Assembly: GCF_002884975.1 (NCBI RefSeq)
Contig: NZ_PJKB01000003.1
Coordinates: 288,743 to 352,742 of the forward strand
From: Akkermansia muciniphila
GTDB taxonomy: Bacteria > Verrucomicrobiota > Verrucomicrobiia > Verrucomicrobiales > Akkermansiaceae
Direction of reading: 5' to 3'
Length of the DNA: 64,000 nt
Shown here: positions 34,833 through 45,412 of the stretch, piece after piece
How positions within the stretch are numbered: position 1 is the stretch's first letter
Layout: the number at the start of each line of letters is the position of its first letter
Position numbers and translations under genes: made by a program
The notes under the pieces: model-generated
Database searches by the model: none
The model's input: only the letters and a program-made list of their open reading frames with translations
What the model was told of the DNA's origin: nothing

Positions 34833-35615
34833 ATGACAGATACACCTTTGCAGATAGCCGGGCGCCAATTCACCTCCCGCCTGATGATGGGAACGGGAAA
34901 ATTTTCTTCCAATGAGAGCATGAAAGAGGCTCTGGAAGCTTCCGGCTCCCAAATTGTTACGGTGGCTCTGCGCCGGGCGGACCTGACGGGCTCCCATGAT
35001 CCTGCCGCCAATATCCTGGACTTTATTGATCCGGAAAAATACCTCCTTCTCCCAAACACCAGCGGAGCGACCACGGCGGAAGAAGCCGTGCGCCTGGCGC
35101 GCCTGGCCGTAGCGGCCGGCCTTCCCAACTGGATCAAACTGGAAATCCACCCGGATGCCCAGTACCTGATGCCGGACCCCATAGAAACGCTCAAGGCGGC
35201 GGAAATCCTGGTCAGGGAAGGCTTCACGGTGCTTCCCTACATCAACGCGGACCCCGTGCTCGCCAAGCGCCTTCAGGAAGCCGGAGCGGCGGCCGTCATG
35301 CCTCTGGGCGCGCCGATCGGCACCAACAAGGGCGTTCTTACCAGGGAACTGATCAGCATCATCATTGAACAAGCCGTCGTCCCCGTCGTGGTGGACGCCG
35401 GGCTGGGAGCGCCCAGCCACGCGGCGGAAGCCCTGGAAATGGGAGCGGACGCCGTGCTGGTCAATACGGCCATTGCCGCCGCCGGAGACCCTTCCAGCAT
35501 GGCAAAAGCCTTTGCCCTGGCCTGCCGCGCAGGCCGCATGGCCTATCTGTCCGGCCTCCCCGCCGTTTCCGCCAAGGCCGCTGCCACCAGTCCCCTCACT
35601 TCCTTCCTGCATTAA
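34833..35615 (+). CDS. thiG: Thiazole synthase
   Basis: This 260-aa TIM-barrel enzyme builds the thiazole phosphate of thiamin from DXP, dehydroglycine and ThiS thiocarboxylate. ATG 34833 gives the typical start ([19 protein letters not shown]). The Schiff-base lysine is K102 in WIKLEIHPD, and the phosphate loops GAPIGTNKG and [19 protein letters not shown] are present. No thiS, thiF, thiH or thiC lies in the window, so thiG is detached from the usual thiamin operon. Its leader shows no TPP riboswitch that I can recognise. Confidence 0.95.
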   Translation: MTDTPLQIAGRQFTSRLMMGTGKFSSNESMKEALEASGSQIVTVALRRADLTGSHDPAANILDFIDPEKYLLLPNTSGATTAEEAVRLARLAVAAGLPNWIKLEIHPDAQYLMPDPIETLKAAEILVREGFTVLPYINADPVLAKRLQEAGAAAVMPLGAPIGTNKGVLTRELISIIIEQAVVPVVVDAGLGAPSHAAEALEMGADAVLVNTAIAAAGDPSSMAKAFALACRAGRMAYLSGLPAVSAKAAATSPLTSFLH

Positions 35616-35651
35616 AGGCGGGAGCGGGGGCCTATTCTTTACCGCTACGGC

Positions 35652-36959
35652 TCAGGGAGCCTTGGACGCCGCCGTCTTTGCCATCTTTCTGCGAATCAGG
35701 AACTCCAGAACGAAGCAGGCCGCCACAAACAGGACAATCAGCGGAATCAGGTAAGGCTGGCTGAAGAACATCTGGTAGAAAAAGGCGCCCAGAATAAACA
35801 GCATCAGCAGGAATCCCAGGATAATCAGCAGGATGTTCCCCTTCGTCTCCTTCCGGAGCCGCCAGTGGGCTACGAACACAGCCAGATAGCTGATCAGGAA
35901 ACATGCCCCCGCCAGATTGGCGATGGCTACCAGGTTAAAGGCATTCGTCATCACCAGAATGCCCAGCAGCAGGTAAAAAAAGCCCTCTGTGCCGTTTCCC
36001 CAGAAGGGGCGTTTGAAAATGGCTCCCAACTGTCCGTTGTGGGCCAGGGCCCTGGAAATGTCCAGCATGCTGAACATGGTGGCATTAATGGCTGACGCCG
36101 TGGCAATCAATGCCGCTACGGAGACGGCCATGAACCCCCACACGCCCAGCACGGGATAGGCGGCCTGCGCTACGGCGGTCTCCGTATGGCTTTCCAGGGA
36201 AGTGGCGGGAACATTGGACAGGACCACGTAGGAAAGCACCAGATACAGCACCAGCACGATGCCTATCGCCAGAAAAATGGCCTTGGGCAATGTTTTGGCC
36301 GGATTCTTCAGATTGCCCGCCGTATTGGCCATCATGCCGTAACCGGCAAAAGCGAAGAACGTCAGCCCTACACTCCCCAGCAGGCCGTCCAGCCCCTTCA
36401 CCGGAATGGGGTCCGCGCCCACCGGCACGGTGGAACCGAAGCTGGCAAGCATCAGCACCGTCAGAATCAGCAGCTTGAACGCCACCATCACCACCTCGGA
36501 CTTCCCGACGGCCTTGGCCCCGCCCATGTTCAGCGCCCCCAGCAGAAGAATGGCCACGCTGGCAAACAGGGCGGTGGAATACATGCTGACCAGCCCGTCC
36601 GGCAAAAACAGGCGGGACGCGTACGCGCCAAAGGACTTGGCTACCAGGGCCACGGTAATGACCAGCGTTCCCAAATAAATCAATGTGAGCGCACCGGAAA
36701 GGGTCTTGTGGGAAAAAGCCTGGTTGAAATAATCCATGATTCCTCCGGAACCGGGATAACGGGAGCCCAGCTTGGCGTACGTATAACCGGAAAGCAGGGC
36801 GGCAGCGCCTCCCAGCAGGAAAGACCAGTACACGTTTTTACCCGCCATCAGGGTCGCCTGACCCATGAGGGCGAAAATTCCCGCTCCCACCATGGAACCT
36901 ATTCCCAATGCAATCACGCTCCACAGGGATAAATATTCTTTTGGAGCCTTTCCGTGCAT
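35652..36959 (-). CDS. APC-family amino-acid permease
   Basis: This 435-aa protein has about twelve membrane helices. The first carries the APC signature IGSMVGAGIFALMGQATL, followed by GYTYAKLGSRYPGSGGIMDYF. ATG 36959 is selected because upstream codons form no membrane or conserved sequence. Transport of an amino acid by proton symport or exchange is expected, but specificity is not visible. It is convergent with thiG and divergent from the HAD phosphatase gene. Confidence 0.9.
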   Translation of the reverse strand: MHGKAPKEYLSLWSVIALGIGSMVGAGIFALMGQATLMAGKNVYWSFLLGGAAALLSGYTYAKLGSRYPGSGGIMDYFNQAFSHKTLSGALTLIYLGTLVITVALVAKSFGAYASRLFLPDGLVSMYSTALFASVAILLLGALNMGGAKAVGKSEVVMVAFKLLILTVLMLASFGSTVPVGADPIPVKGLDGLLGSVGLTFFAFAGYGMMANTAGNLKNPAKTLPKAIFLAIGIVLVLYLVLSYVVLSNVPATSLESHTETAVAQAAYPVLGVWGFMAVSVAALIATASAINATMFSMLDISRALAHNGQLGAIFKRPFWGNGTEGFFYLLLGILVMTNAFNLVAIANLAGACFLISYLAVFVAHWRLRKETKGNILLIILGFLLMLFILGAFFYQMFFSQPYLIPLIVLFVAACFVLEFLIRRKMAKTAASKAP

Positions 36960-37108
36960 AAGGGAATTAGAAAGCTCCGGGCCCCGGAACGTTGACCTTT
37001 CCCCGCGGCATGACACGTCTGCCGGTTCCGGACGGACAACGTCATCATGACTATTCCGGCACGGCTTTCCCCTTGAACCGCCCTCAGGGGGCATGTAGGG
37101 TACGGCTG

Positions 37109-37810
37109 ATGATCAAAACCGCCATTTTTGACTTTGACGGAACCCTTGCGGATACCCTGCCCCTGTGCCGGGAAGCCTTCCGCCAGGCTGTACGGGATCT
37201 GGACGGCAGGACGGCGACGGATGAAGAAATAGAAAGCCAGTTCGGGCCGGACGACCTGGGCGTCATTCAAAGGCTGCTTCCCGGAAAGCCGGAGCTCCAC
37301 GAACGCGGCAGGGAGCTTTTCATCCGCTATTACCGTGAACTCCACCCGGAACTGGCACCCTCCCCTTTCCCCGGCGCCCATGAGTTGCTGCACGCTCTCC
37401 GCAACCGCGGCATCCGGCTGGCCATGGTCACCGGCAAGCGCCTGGAAAGCGCAGACATTTCTCTCCGGTTCTTCCACCTGGACGGGTTCTTTCCCATTCT
37501 GGAAACAGGCTCCCCGCAAGGCGGCGTAAAGCCGGACCGCATTAAACGGGCGCTGAACCGCCTGAATTCTTCTGCTGAAGAAGCCGTCTACATTGGGGAC
37601 TCCCCCACGGATGTGGACGCTTGCCGCGCCGTCCCCATCCGCATTCTTGCCGCAGGCTGGGCCGCGGAAGCGGACGTGGAGGGGCTGAAAGAACGGAAGC
37701 CGGACTACCTGCTGACCCGCTTTGAAGATATGGACCGCTTTTTCCGGGAGCATGCATCCGGGGGACCGGGTGAGCCGATGCCGCCTCACGGTGGAAATGA
37801 AGGCCTTTAA
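37109..37810 (+). CDS. HAD-superfamily phosphatase (phosphoglycolate phosphatase-like)
   Basis: This 233-aa protein has the HAD motifs in order: FDFDGTLADT with nucleophile D8 and acid/base D10, TGKRLESAD for motif II, GGVKPDRIKRAL with the motif III Lys, and YIGDSPTDVDA for motif IV. A helical cap domain lies between residues 16 and 85, as in the Gph/PGMB subgroup. Phosphoglycolate is a likely substrate, but these enzymes vary. The start at ATG 37109 gives the canonical N-terminus. It is followed by an exporter gene after 59 bases. Confidence 0.88.
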   Translation: MIKTAIFDFDGTLADTLPLCREAFRQAVRDLDGRTATDEEIESQFGPDDLGVIQRLLPGKPELHERGRELFIRYYRELHPELAPSPFPGAHELLHALRNRGIRLAMVTGKRLESADISLRFFHLDGFFPILETGSPQGGVKPDRIKRALNRLNSSAEEAVYIGDSPTDVDACRAVPIRILAAGWAAEADVEGLKERKPDYLLTRFEDMDRFFREHASGGPGEPMPPHGGNEGL

Positions 37811-37869
37811 TATTGCAATCCCGCAGGAAATCAGACACCATTGCTCACCCCGTTAAAACCAATCCTTCA

Positions 37870-38982
37870 ATGACTTCCCAGAAAGAATCCGGAAAAGAGG
37901 GCCTGAAAATCCTGCTCATGCTCGCCAGCGCCATCGTCATCACGGCCGGACTGCAGGCGGGAAAGCCGGTGCTGCTCCCCATCGTTCTGTCCGGCTTTCT
38001 GGCTATTGTCAGCTATCCGCTAACCTCCTTCTTCAAAGGGCGCCTGCGCTTTCCGCACTGGCTGGCAGTGACCTTCACGGTCATCATGGACTTTGGGATT
38101 CTGGCGGGGCTGGGTTATCTGGCCCAGTACCTGGGGCAGGATCTCGCCAACACCGTCACGAACAAATACCAGCCCATGCTGGTGGAAAAAATTCATGAAC
38201 TCCGCGCTTTCCTGATTGAACATGACTGGAACAACCTGGCGGACCAGGTGCTTCAGGAACTGCCGGACCTGCTCAATGGCCAGCGCATCGTGGCATTTTC
38301 CACAGGGGTCATGGGGCAGCTCGCCTCCATGCTGACCTTCACCACCCTCATCCTGATCCTGATGACCTTCTTCCTGGGAGAGGCGCCCCGTTTCCGGATG
38401 AATATCAACAAGCTGGGAAACAACAGCGACACAGGCATCCGCAAATTCTCCAAAGCCCTGGCCGGAGTCCAGAAATACCTGATCATCAAAACCTTCATCA
38501 GCGCGGCTACAGGCCTGCTCGCCTTCCTGCTCTGCTATTACATGAAGGTGGACTTTCCTCTGCTGTGGGGCATCGTGGCCTTTGCGCTCAACTTCATCCC
38601 CACCTTCGGCTCCATCATCGCGGCCATTCCGCCCACCCTGCTCGCCATGCTGCTGATCAGCCCTACGGCCGGCATCATCGTGGCCGGCGGGTATCTGGTA
38701 ATCAATACGGCCCTGGGGAGCTGCCTGGAACCCATGCTGCTGGGGCGCCAGTTCGGCATCGTCACCAGCATGGTGCTGCTCTCCGTCATCTTCTGGGGCT
38801 GGGTATGGGGGCCCATCGGCATGCTTCTGGCCGTACCCATCACCATGCTGATCAAGCTGGGGCTGGAAAGCTCCAAGGACCTCGCCTGGATCGCCCAGCT
38901 CATCGACAACCCTCCCACGCCCAGATTCCCCCTCCCCCCCCTCCACTCCGGGAAAACCAACGAAAGCACAACCAAGGAATAA
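37870..38982 (+). CDS. AI-2E family transporter (PerM-like)
   Basis: This 370-aa membrane protein has about eight helices. The C-terminal half shows the PF01594 features GLLAFLLCYYMKVDFPLLWGIVAFALNFIP, split here by the family pattern NFIPTFGSIIAAIPP, and GPIGMLLAVPITMLIK. The family is named for a possible role in autoinducer-2 export, but other members exchange sodium for protons. ATG 37870 is used as the start. It overlaps no other gene and lies three bases before lysA, so the two are probably cotranscribed. Confidence 0.9.
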   Translation: MTSQKESGKEGLKILLMLASAIVITAGLQAGKPVLLPIVLSGFLAIVSYPLTSFFKGRLRFPHWLAVTFTVIMDFGILAGLGYLAQYLGQDLANTVTNKYQPMLVEKIHELRAFLIEHDWNNLADQVLQELPDLLNGQRIVAFSTGVMGQLASMLTFTTLILILMTFFLGEAPRFRMNINKLGNNSDTGIRKFSKALAGVQKYLIIKTFISAATGLLAFLLCYYMKVDFPLLWGIVAFALNFIPTFGSIIAAIPPTLLAMLLISPTAGIIVAGGYLVINTALGSCLEPMLLGRQFGIVTSMVLLSVIFWGWVWGPIGMLLAVPITMLIKLGLESSKDLAWIAQLIDNPPTPRFPLPPLHSGKTNESTTKE

Positions 38983-38985
38983 TCC

Positions 38986-40275
38986 ATGCATTCATTCGCA
39001 TACAAAAACGGCACGCTCTACTGTGAAAACGTCAACCTCCAGGAACTGGCGGACAAGGAAGGGACGCCCCTGTACGTTTACAGCAAGCAGACCATCCTGA
39101 ACCATTTCCACCGCCTCCGGGAAGCCCTGGCGCCCCTTAACGCGGAAGTGGCCTACGCCGTCAAGGCCAGCTCCAACATCGCCATCCTGAACCTCATGGC
39201 CCGCAACGGCGCGGGGTTCGACATCGTTTCCGGCGGCGAGCTCTTCCGCGTTCTCAAGGCAGGGGGCGATCCTGCCAAATGCACTTATGCCGGGGTGGGA
39301 AAAACGGAGCAGGAAATCCGCTACGCCCTGGAACAGGGAATTTACTGCTTCAACGTGGAATCGGAGGCGGAACTGCGCGCCATTGACGCCATTGCCGCGT
39401 CCATGGGAGTGAAAGCCCCGGTAGCCGTGCGCGTCAATCCCAACGTGGAGGCGGGAACGCACAAATACATCACCACCGGCAAGGCTGAAAACAAATTCGG
39501 CGTGGACTTTGAACTCATTGAACCTCTATACGAGATGGCGGCCCGTGAGCTCCCGCACCTCCAGCTGAAAGGCCTGCAAATGCACATCGGCTCCCAGCTC
39601 ACCCAGGCGAAACCCTTCATGGAAGCCGTCAGAAAAGTGGCTCCGCTTGCCGCCTCGCTAAAAGAAAAACACGGCATTGAATTCTTCTCCATCGGCGGCG
39701 GCATCGGCATCGTTTACCAGGACACGCTGGATTCCGGCGTGCAGGAATGGTGGAACGAAGACTGCGCCCAGCTCACGCTGAGCACCTACGCCCAGGCCGT
39801 CGTGCCCACCCTGCAGCCTCTGGGGCTGCACATCATCGTGGAACCGGGGCGCCTCATCGTGGGGAATGCCGGCGCGCTCATTACCCGCTGCCTGTATGAA
39901 AAAACGGGAAAGGCCAAGACCTTTAAAATTGTGGATGCGGGCATGAACGACCTCATCCGCCCGGCCCTGTACCAGGGCTACCATGAAATCATCCCGGTAA
40001 AGGAACACCTCTCCGAATCCTGCATCACCACGGACGTCGTGGGCCCCATCTGTGAATCCGGTGACTTCCTGGCCCAGAACAGGGACATGACGGACGTGCG
40101 CCAGGGAGAGCTCCTGGCCGTGCTGTCCGCCGGCGCCTATGGTTTTTCCATGTCCTCCAACTACAATTCCCGCCCCATGGCGGAAGAAGTGCTGGTGGAC
40201 GGAAACCAGTGGAACATCATCCGCAGCCGCCAGACCTGGGAAGACCTAATCCGGGGAGAATCCATTCCGGAATAA
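38986..40275 (+). CDS. lysA: Diaminopimelate decarboxylase
   Basis: This 429-aa fold-type III PLP enzyme makes lysine from meso-diaminopimelate. The PLP lysine is K60 in AYAVKASSN. Other motifs are HIGSQLTQAKPF, FFSIGGGIGI for phosphate binding, EPGRLIVGNAG, and the active-site Cys in GPICESGDFLA. The tail GAYGFSMSSNYNSRP supplies the second-subunit tyrosine. It is preceded by the AI-2E transporter with a three-base gap and followed by a hairpin terminator. Confidence 0.97.
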   Translation: MHSFAYKNGTLYCENVNLQELADKEGTPLYVYSKQTILNHFHRLREALAPLNAEVAYAVKASSNIAILNLMARNGAGFDIVSGGELFRVLKAGGDPAKCTYAGVGKTEQEIRYALEQGIYCFNVESEAELRAIDAIAASMGVKAPVAVRVNPNVEAGTHKYITTGKAENKFGVDFELIEPLYEMAARELPHLQLKGLQMHIGSQLTQAKPFMEAVRKVAPLAASLKEKHGIEFFSIGGGIGIVYQDTLDSGVQEWWNEDCAQLTLSTYAQAVVPTLQPLGLHIIVEPGRLIVGNAGALITRCLYEKTGKAKTFKIVDAGMNDLIRPALYQGYHEIIPVKEHLSESCITTDVVGPICESGDFLAQNRDMTDVRQGELLAVLSAGAYGFSMSSNYNSRPMAEEVLVDGNQWNIIRSRQTWEDLIRGESIPE

Positions 40276-40303
40276 TCTCCCTTATCAATTCCTGTTCTCC
40301 ATC

Positions 40304-40346
40304 AGGGGATGTCCCTCCCGGGTAAAACCGGGAATGGGCATCCCCT
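40304..40346 (+). terminator. Hairpin terminator after lysA
   Basis: An AGGGGATG...CATCCCCT stem with inner CCCGG/CCGGG pairing spans 40304-40346. The downstream bases are only weakly T-rich. Confidence 0.55.
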
Positions 40347-40426
40347 TGCATCCGAAAGGCAAATCCCGTAAAGCCGCCTTGCAAATGCCAGCGGAATATA
40401 TTATTCACGGTAAAACTTTTTCCGTT

Positions 40427-42079
40427 ATGTTTTCCAAAATCCCCTTTCTGGCCGCCGGCCTCCTGTCCGCGTCCGCCGCCTTCTCCCTGCCCTCCAAACC
40501 CGTACAGGGCGACCCGGCCATCATCCCCCTTCCATCCGCGCTGGATGTGGAAAAAAACAAACCGGGATTTCTGGTCAACAACACGCTGCCCGTTTCCAAA
40601 GCGGGAGACAAGAGCTGCATTGCCTCCTTCGTGACAGGGTTCTCCAACAACACTCATCAAATCAAGGTCAGCCCGGCCCCCTCCGCAACCAATGCCGTGC
40701 AGATTCTTCTGAAAAAAGACGCTTCCCTGTCTCCGGAATGGTACTCCATCAAGGTCTCCACGCAGGGTGTCACCGTCTCATGCACATCTCCCGCCGGAGC
40801 TTTCTATGCGGCGCAGACCCTCAAGCAGTCTCTGGAAAAGGATGCCGCCGGCCACTGGGCCCTTCCCTGCATGACCATCACGGACAGCCCGCGTTTCACC
40901 TGGCGCGGCATCATGATTGACAGCGGCCGCAACCCCCGTTCCATTGAGGAGCTGAAAACCATCATTGACCTGCTCGCCCGCTACAAGGTAAACACCATCC
41001 ACTGGCACCTGACGGAAGACCAGGGATGGCGGCTGGAAATCAAAAAATATCCCAGGCTCACCTCCATCGGCGCCACCCGCCCGGAAAGCCCCATTCCCGG
41101 CAACCGCAACAAGGGGGACGGCAAGCCCTTCACCTTCTTCTACACCCAGAAGGAAGTGAAGGAACTGGTGGACTATGCCAAACGCAGGCACATCACCATC
41201 GTGCCGGAAATAGAAACGCCGGGACACGCCGCGGCCGCCATCACGGCCTATCCCGAATTCGGCAACAAGGACATTCCCGGCTACAAGCCCCGGGTGGCGA
41301 CGCGCTGGGGCATTCTCCCCTTCACGTTCAGTCCCACGGAACCCACCTTCAAATTCATTGACGGCATTCTGGAAGAAGTCTGCCAGCTCTTTCCGGATTC
41401 CCCCTACATCCACATAGGCGGAGACGAAGCCCCCAAGCAGCAGTGGAAAAACTCCCCCCAGGCCCAGGAGGTGATGAAGAAAAACGGCCTGAAAAACGAA
41501 CAGGAACTCCAAAGCTACTTCGTCCACCGCGTGGAAAAACTCGTCAACGCGCGCGGCAAGCAGATCATTGGCTGGGATGAAATCCGGGAAGGCGGCCTTT
41601 CCAAGACGGCCACCCTGATGGTCTGGCACGATCCCGGCATTGCCAGGGAAGCCATCAAGCACGGAAACAAGGTGATCATGACCCCCTTTGAAAGCACGTA
41701 CCTGATCCGGCAGGAAGGGCCGCATCCCGAAGGCCCCGAATATGAAATGGCGACTTTCTCCACCATTCCGCTGCAAAAAGTCTATAACATGAATCCCGTC
41801 CCGAAAGGCCTCACCCCGGAACAGGAAAAGAACATCCTGGGCGTGCAGGGAAGCTGCTGGAGCGAATACATGACCACGCTGGCCAAATGGCAGTACATGG
41901 TCTTTCCGCGCATGTTCGCCATCGCAGAGCTGGGCTGGACGCAGCCCGGCCGCAAGGATTTTACGGATTTCAAGGGGCGCCTGGACAGGCACAAGCCTTT
42001 TCTGGACGCGCTGCGCGTCAACTACCGGACGGACTCCGGGGAACCGGCGCAGCCGGAGGCAAAAATGATCCGTGAATGA
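40427..42079 (+). CDS. Secreted GH20 beta-N-acetylhexosaminidase
   Basis: This 550-aa protein has a signal peptide (MFSKIPFLAAGLLSASAAFS) when started at ATG 40427. An N-terminal GH20b-type domain spans about 25-150. The catalytic TIM barrel begins FTWRGIMIDSGRNPRS, and the active-site pair is D333-E334 in HIGGDEAPK. WHLTEDQGWRLEIKKYP and PEIETPGHAAAA are also characteristic. The enzyme removes terminal GlcNAc or GalNAc by substrate-assisted catalysis, probably from mucin O-glycans in the periplasm or outside. The released sugar could feed the NahK-like kinase at 55 kb. Confidence 0.96.
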   Translation: MFSKIPFLAAGLLSASAAFSLPSKPVQGDPAIIPLPSALDVEKNKPGFLVNNTLPVSKAGDKSCIASFVTGFSNNTHQIKVSPAPSATNAVQILLKKDASLSPEWYSIKVSTQGVTVSCTSPAGAFYAAQTLKQSLEKDAAGHWALPCMTITDSPRFTWRGIMIDSGRNPRSIEELKTIIDLLARYKVNTIHWHLTEDQGWRLEIKKYPRLTSIGATRPESPIPGNRNKGDGKPFTFFYTQKEVKELVDYAKRRHITIVPEIETPGHAAAAITAYPEFGNKDIPGYKPRVATRWGILPFTFSPTEPTFKFIDGILEEVCQLFPDSPYIHIGGDEAPKQQWKNSPQAQEVMKKNGLKNEQELQSYFVHRVEKLVNARGKQIIGWDEIREGGLSKTATLMVWHDPGIAREAIKHGNKVIMTPFESTYLIRQEGPHPEGPEYEMATFSTIPLQKVYNMNPVPKGLTPEQEKNILGVQGSCWSEYMTTLAKWQYMVFPRMFAIAELGWTQPGRKDFTDFKGRLDRHKPFLDALRVNYRTDSGEPAQPEAKMIRE

Positions 42080-42128
42080 CCATATCCCGCAAGAGCGCGC
42101 CGCCCCCTGCGCGCGCCGGAGTTCAGCC

Positions 42129-42157
42129 TTGCCCTCCTGAAAAAAAACACCTATCAT
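42129..42157 (+). promoter_or_regulatory. Predicted promoter of the aldolase gene, giving a near-leaderless message
   Basis: TTGCCC (42129-42134), a 17-base spacer and TATCAT (42152-42157) fit a sigma-70 promoter. The expected start point is about three bases before ATG 42167, and no Shine-Dalgarno is present. Confidence 0.5.
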
Positions 42158-42166
42158 ACCGCCGTT

Positions 42167-43198
<1,032 letters not shown>

Positions 43199-43223
43199 AC
43201 AGCCCTTCAACGGCTTTGATGCA

Positions 43224-43256
43224 ATGCCCGGTTTCCCGAAAGGAACCGGGCATTTT
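43224..43256 (+). terminator. Rho-independent terminator of the aldolase gene
   Basis: ATGCCCGGTTTCC pairs with GGAACCGGGCAT with one bulge around a short loop, followed by TTTT. Confidence 0.8.
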
Positions 43257-43279
43257 GCTGTCCTTCCGTCTTGCAATAA

Positions 43280-44446
43280 CTATTTCCTAAAACTACGGCA
43301 AAGACGTGAAAAAACATTTCTCCTGCTCCTTTTATGTTTTAACGGCTGTCTGGATTTCTCCAGTTTCATCCGTATGATTGTGACTAGAGACTCCGGTAAT
43401 TGCTGCGTTGCACTGTTAACTTCCAAAATATCCTGATAATAGGAGCAACGTTCTCTGTCCCACAATTCTTCATTCATTAAAGCATCCAGCGGCATAGAGG
43501 ATGGCATACATGGCAACTGCTTCACGCCTAATGTCATGAAATTCAGACGAGTACGAATACATTTCTCACACTTCCCACAGTTCTGGCCTTTTTCCTCTCC
43601 CTGCCAGCATACCCGAAGATTCTCTAGAACGGCGGAATAATCCTTGATAATGTTACACCGGGCCGTCCTGCCGAATGATGATCCACAAGGATGAATGAAA
43701 AATGATGGGGAAGATAAAAAATGGTTGGTCACAGGATTTTCTCCCCACGGAATTGTCAGGGTATCATAGGCATAAGACTGGTCCGTACCAAGAATACCAT
43801 GGCGATATTTGCCGCCAAAGAAAGCAAGACAGGCGCAGACTACGGAGAAAAACGCATGCTCCCAATGATGATCGTAGGAACGATAATTCGTTTTGATACA
43901 GACAAGCGGAATATTCCAGGAATCCAGCATGCGCTTGGCACTCATCTGTGCCAAGTCAAATCCTTCTTCATCATCCAAGGAAATATCGGCTCCGTGAATC
44001 ATCACAGCCAAGTCAATGTCACAACTCCCATGCCCCCACATCCCTTTCCGATGGCTGCATATGCAAAAAGCTGCGTCCACGCCCCCTGAAAAGGCGCACA
44101 CAGCCTGCCGGCCTGTTTCTGTTCCAGGATCTTCCAGCTCTTCATCGACTATAAGCGTAGGAAGATGATATCGGCCTGGTACCCACCCGGACCAGCATCG
44201 CATGTATTCTTCCAAATTAGCCAACAGAGTTTTGTGTATTTTGCCGTGGATACAACAGGTTCCCTCATGCTGCATGATATAATGCAGCATGAGAATCAAT
44301 CCGGCATCATCATCAACAGGAATATTCTCCGCATATTGAAGGGGAATCTCCACATAAACGACAATGGGTTCTTTCCCTTCAATGGAAAGACGGGATACCT
44401 TCCGCATAACATCTCCGAGGATTTGTGTATCAAATTCAAGTTTCAT
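43280..44446 (-). CDS. PP-loop ATPase-like protein with CxxCxxC knuckle
   Basis: This 388-aa protein has the pyrophosphatase loop AFSGGVDAAF (SGGVD at 120-124) of adenylating enzymes such as asparagine synthetase, GuaA and QueC. Near the C-terminal third C280, C290, C293 and C296 (NCGKCEKC) form a probable zinc site. It lacks other QueC features and is longer, so it is not the queuosine enzyme. A likely role is ATP-dependent activation of a carboxyl or carbonyl group. It is the last gene of a three-gene operon, five bases after the reductase-like gene. Base composition is AT-richer than flanking core genes. The substrate is unknown. Confidence 0.72.
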   Translation of the reverse strand: MKLEFDTQILGDVMRKVSRLSIEGKEPIVVYVEIPLQYAENIPVDDDAGLILMLHYIMQHEGTCCIHGKIHKTLLANLEEYMRCWSGWVPGRYHLPTLIVDEELEDPGTETGRQAVCAFSGGVDAAFCICSHRKGMWGHGSCDIDLAVMIHGADISLDDEEGFDLAQMSAKRMLDSWNIPLVCIKTNYRSYDHHWEHAFFSVVCACLAFFGGKYRHGILGTDQSYAYDTLTIPWGENPVTNHFLSSPSFFIHPCGSSFGRTARCNIIKDYSAVLENLRVCWQGEEKGQNCGKCEKCIRTRLNFMTLGVKQLPCMPSSMPLDALMNEELWDRERCSYYQDILEVNSATQQLPESLVTIIRMKLEKSRQPLKHKRSRRNVFSRLCRSFRK

Positions 44447-44451
44447 AAAAA

Positions 44452-45399
44452 TCAGGGATGATAATCAAATGTTTTTACATTAGGGTGATTATCAGGATCA
44501 AACCACAGGCACGAATTGATATTGAAGCTATCAATAATATCCATCTCCTGTCTGGAAAGTTCAAAATCTCCCAGCTGGAGAGCTTCCCGCTGGTGATACG
44601 GATTCAATGTCTTGATGATAGGAATAAGACCTTGTTGAACATGCCACCGCAAAATGACCTGAACCGCCGACTTATGATGATGCTCCGCTATCCTGTGCAA
44701 AATATCGTACTGGAAAAGCCTGAAATCATGGCGGGCTATGGGAGAATAGCTCTCTACTGTAATGGATTTGTCCCTGCAATATTCGAGCACATGCTTTTTG
44801 GTCAGCAAGGGATGGATTTCTATCTGGTTAACATCCGGCAAAATGCCAAGCTCCTTCTCCAGCCGCTCCAAGTGCTGGATATGGAAATTCCCGACTCCCA
44901 GGCACCGAATATATCCCTCCTCCTGCAATTCCTGCATAGAGAAAAACGCCTCCACATATTTTCCCTGGGGCCACGGAAGCATGTAAAGATCCAAGTATTC
45001 TGTCTTCAAATTGGACAAGGTTTCCATCAAGCTGGCTCTTACATCGCCGGATATTAATGCGGAATGCCATGCACTTGAGGACAGGAACAGCTTTTCACGT
45101 GGAATACCGCACTCATTCATAACTTTAGCAATAACATGTTCACTGCCGTACCGGGGCTTATAGTCCAAAAGCCGGAATCCTTGTTCCAGTGCTCCCTGAA
45201 CCCTTTCAAAATATTTACATCCCAAGTGATGGTGCCTATAGCGTTTGATGGCTCTCTTCCACATTCCTGCTAGGCCTTTCCCTCGGGTACGGTCTGAAGA
45301 GGAATTCAAATCCACGTATGGTGAAAGATAGCCGGGTCCAAGTCCAATGGCTGGAATAGCCACTCCATTTTTCAGGGTGATGCAGGGAAGATCATTCAT
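44452..45399 (-). CDS. Aldo/keto reductase-like protein lacking catalytic Lys and His
   Basis: This 315-aa protein has the AKR TIM barrel: ITLKNGVAIPAIGLG at the start, DYKPRYGSE with D79 and Y84, then VGNFHIQHLERL, SPIARHD and IPIIKTLNPYHQREAL for NADP binding. The usual catalytic Lys (FVTTKLW) is S109 here, in FLSSSAW. The usual His (YLIHWP) is P142, in YMLPWP. About 30 basic residues (about 30-60) are inserted after the first strand. The active-site tetrad is therefore broken. It may be a binding protein, or catalyse a different reaction. It is the middle gene of the operon, with gaps of 13 and 5 bases. Confidence 0.82.
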   Translation of the reverse strand: MNDLPCITLKNGVAIPAIGLGPGYLSPYVDLNSSSDRTRGKGLAGMWKRAIKRYRHHHLGCKYFERVQGALEQGFRLLDYKPRYGSEHVIAKVMNECGIPREKLFLSSSAWHSALISGDVRASLMETLSNLKTEYLDLYMLPWPQGKYVEAFFSMQELQEEGYIRCLGVGNFHIQHLERLEKELGILPDVNQIEIHPLLTKKHVLEYCRDKSITVESYSPIARHDFRLFQYDILHRIAEHHHKSAVQVILRWHVQQGLIPIIKTLNPYHQREALQLGDFELSRQEMDIIDSFNINSCLWFDPDNHPNVKTFDYHP

Positions 45400-45412
45400 A
45401 TCAAGTTGGTCA

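Noticed and set aside
43280-44446. QueC annotation for the PP-loop protein
   Set aside because: It shares SGGxD and a Cys knuckle, but it is much longer, lacks other QueC motifs and sits in an accessory operon.
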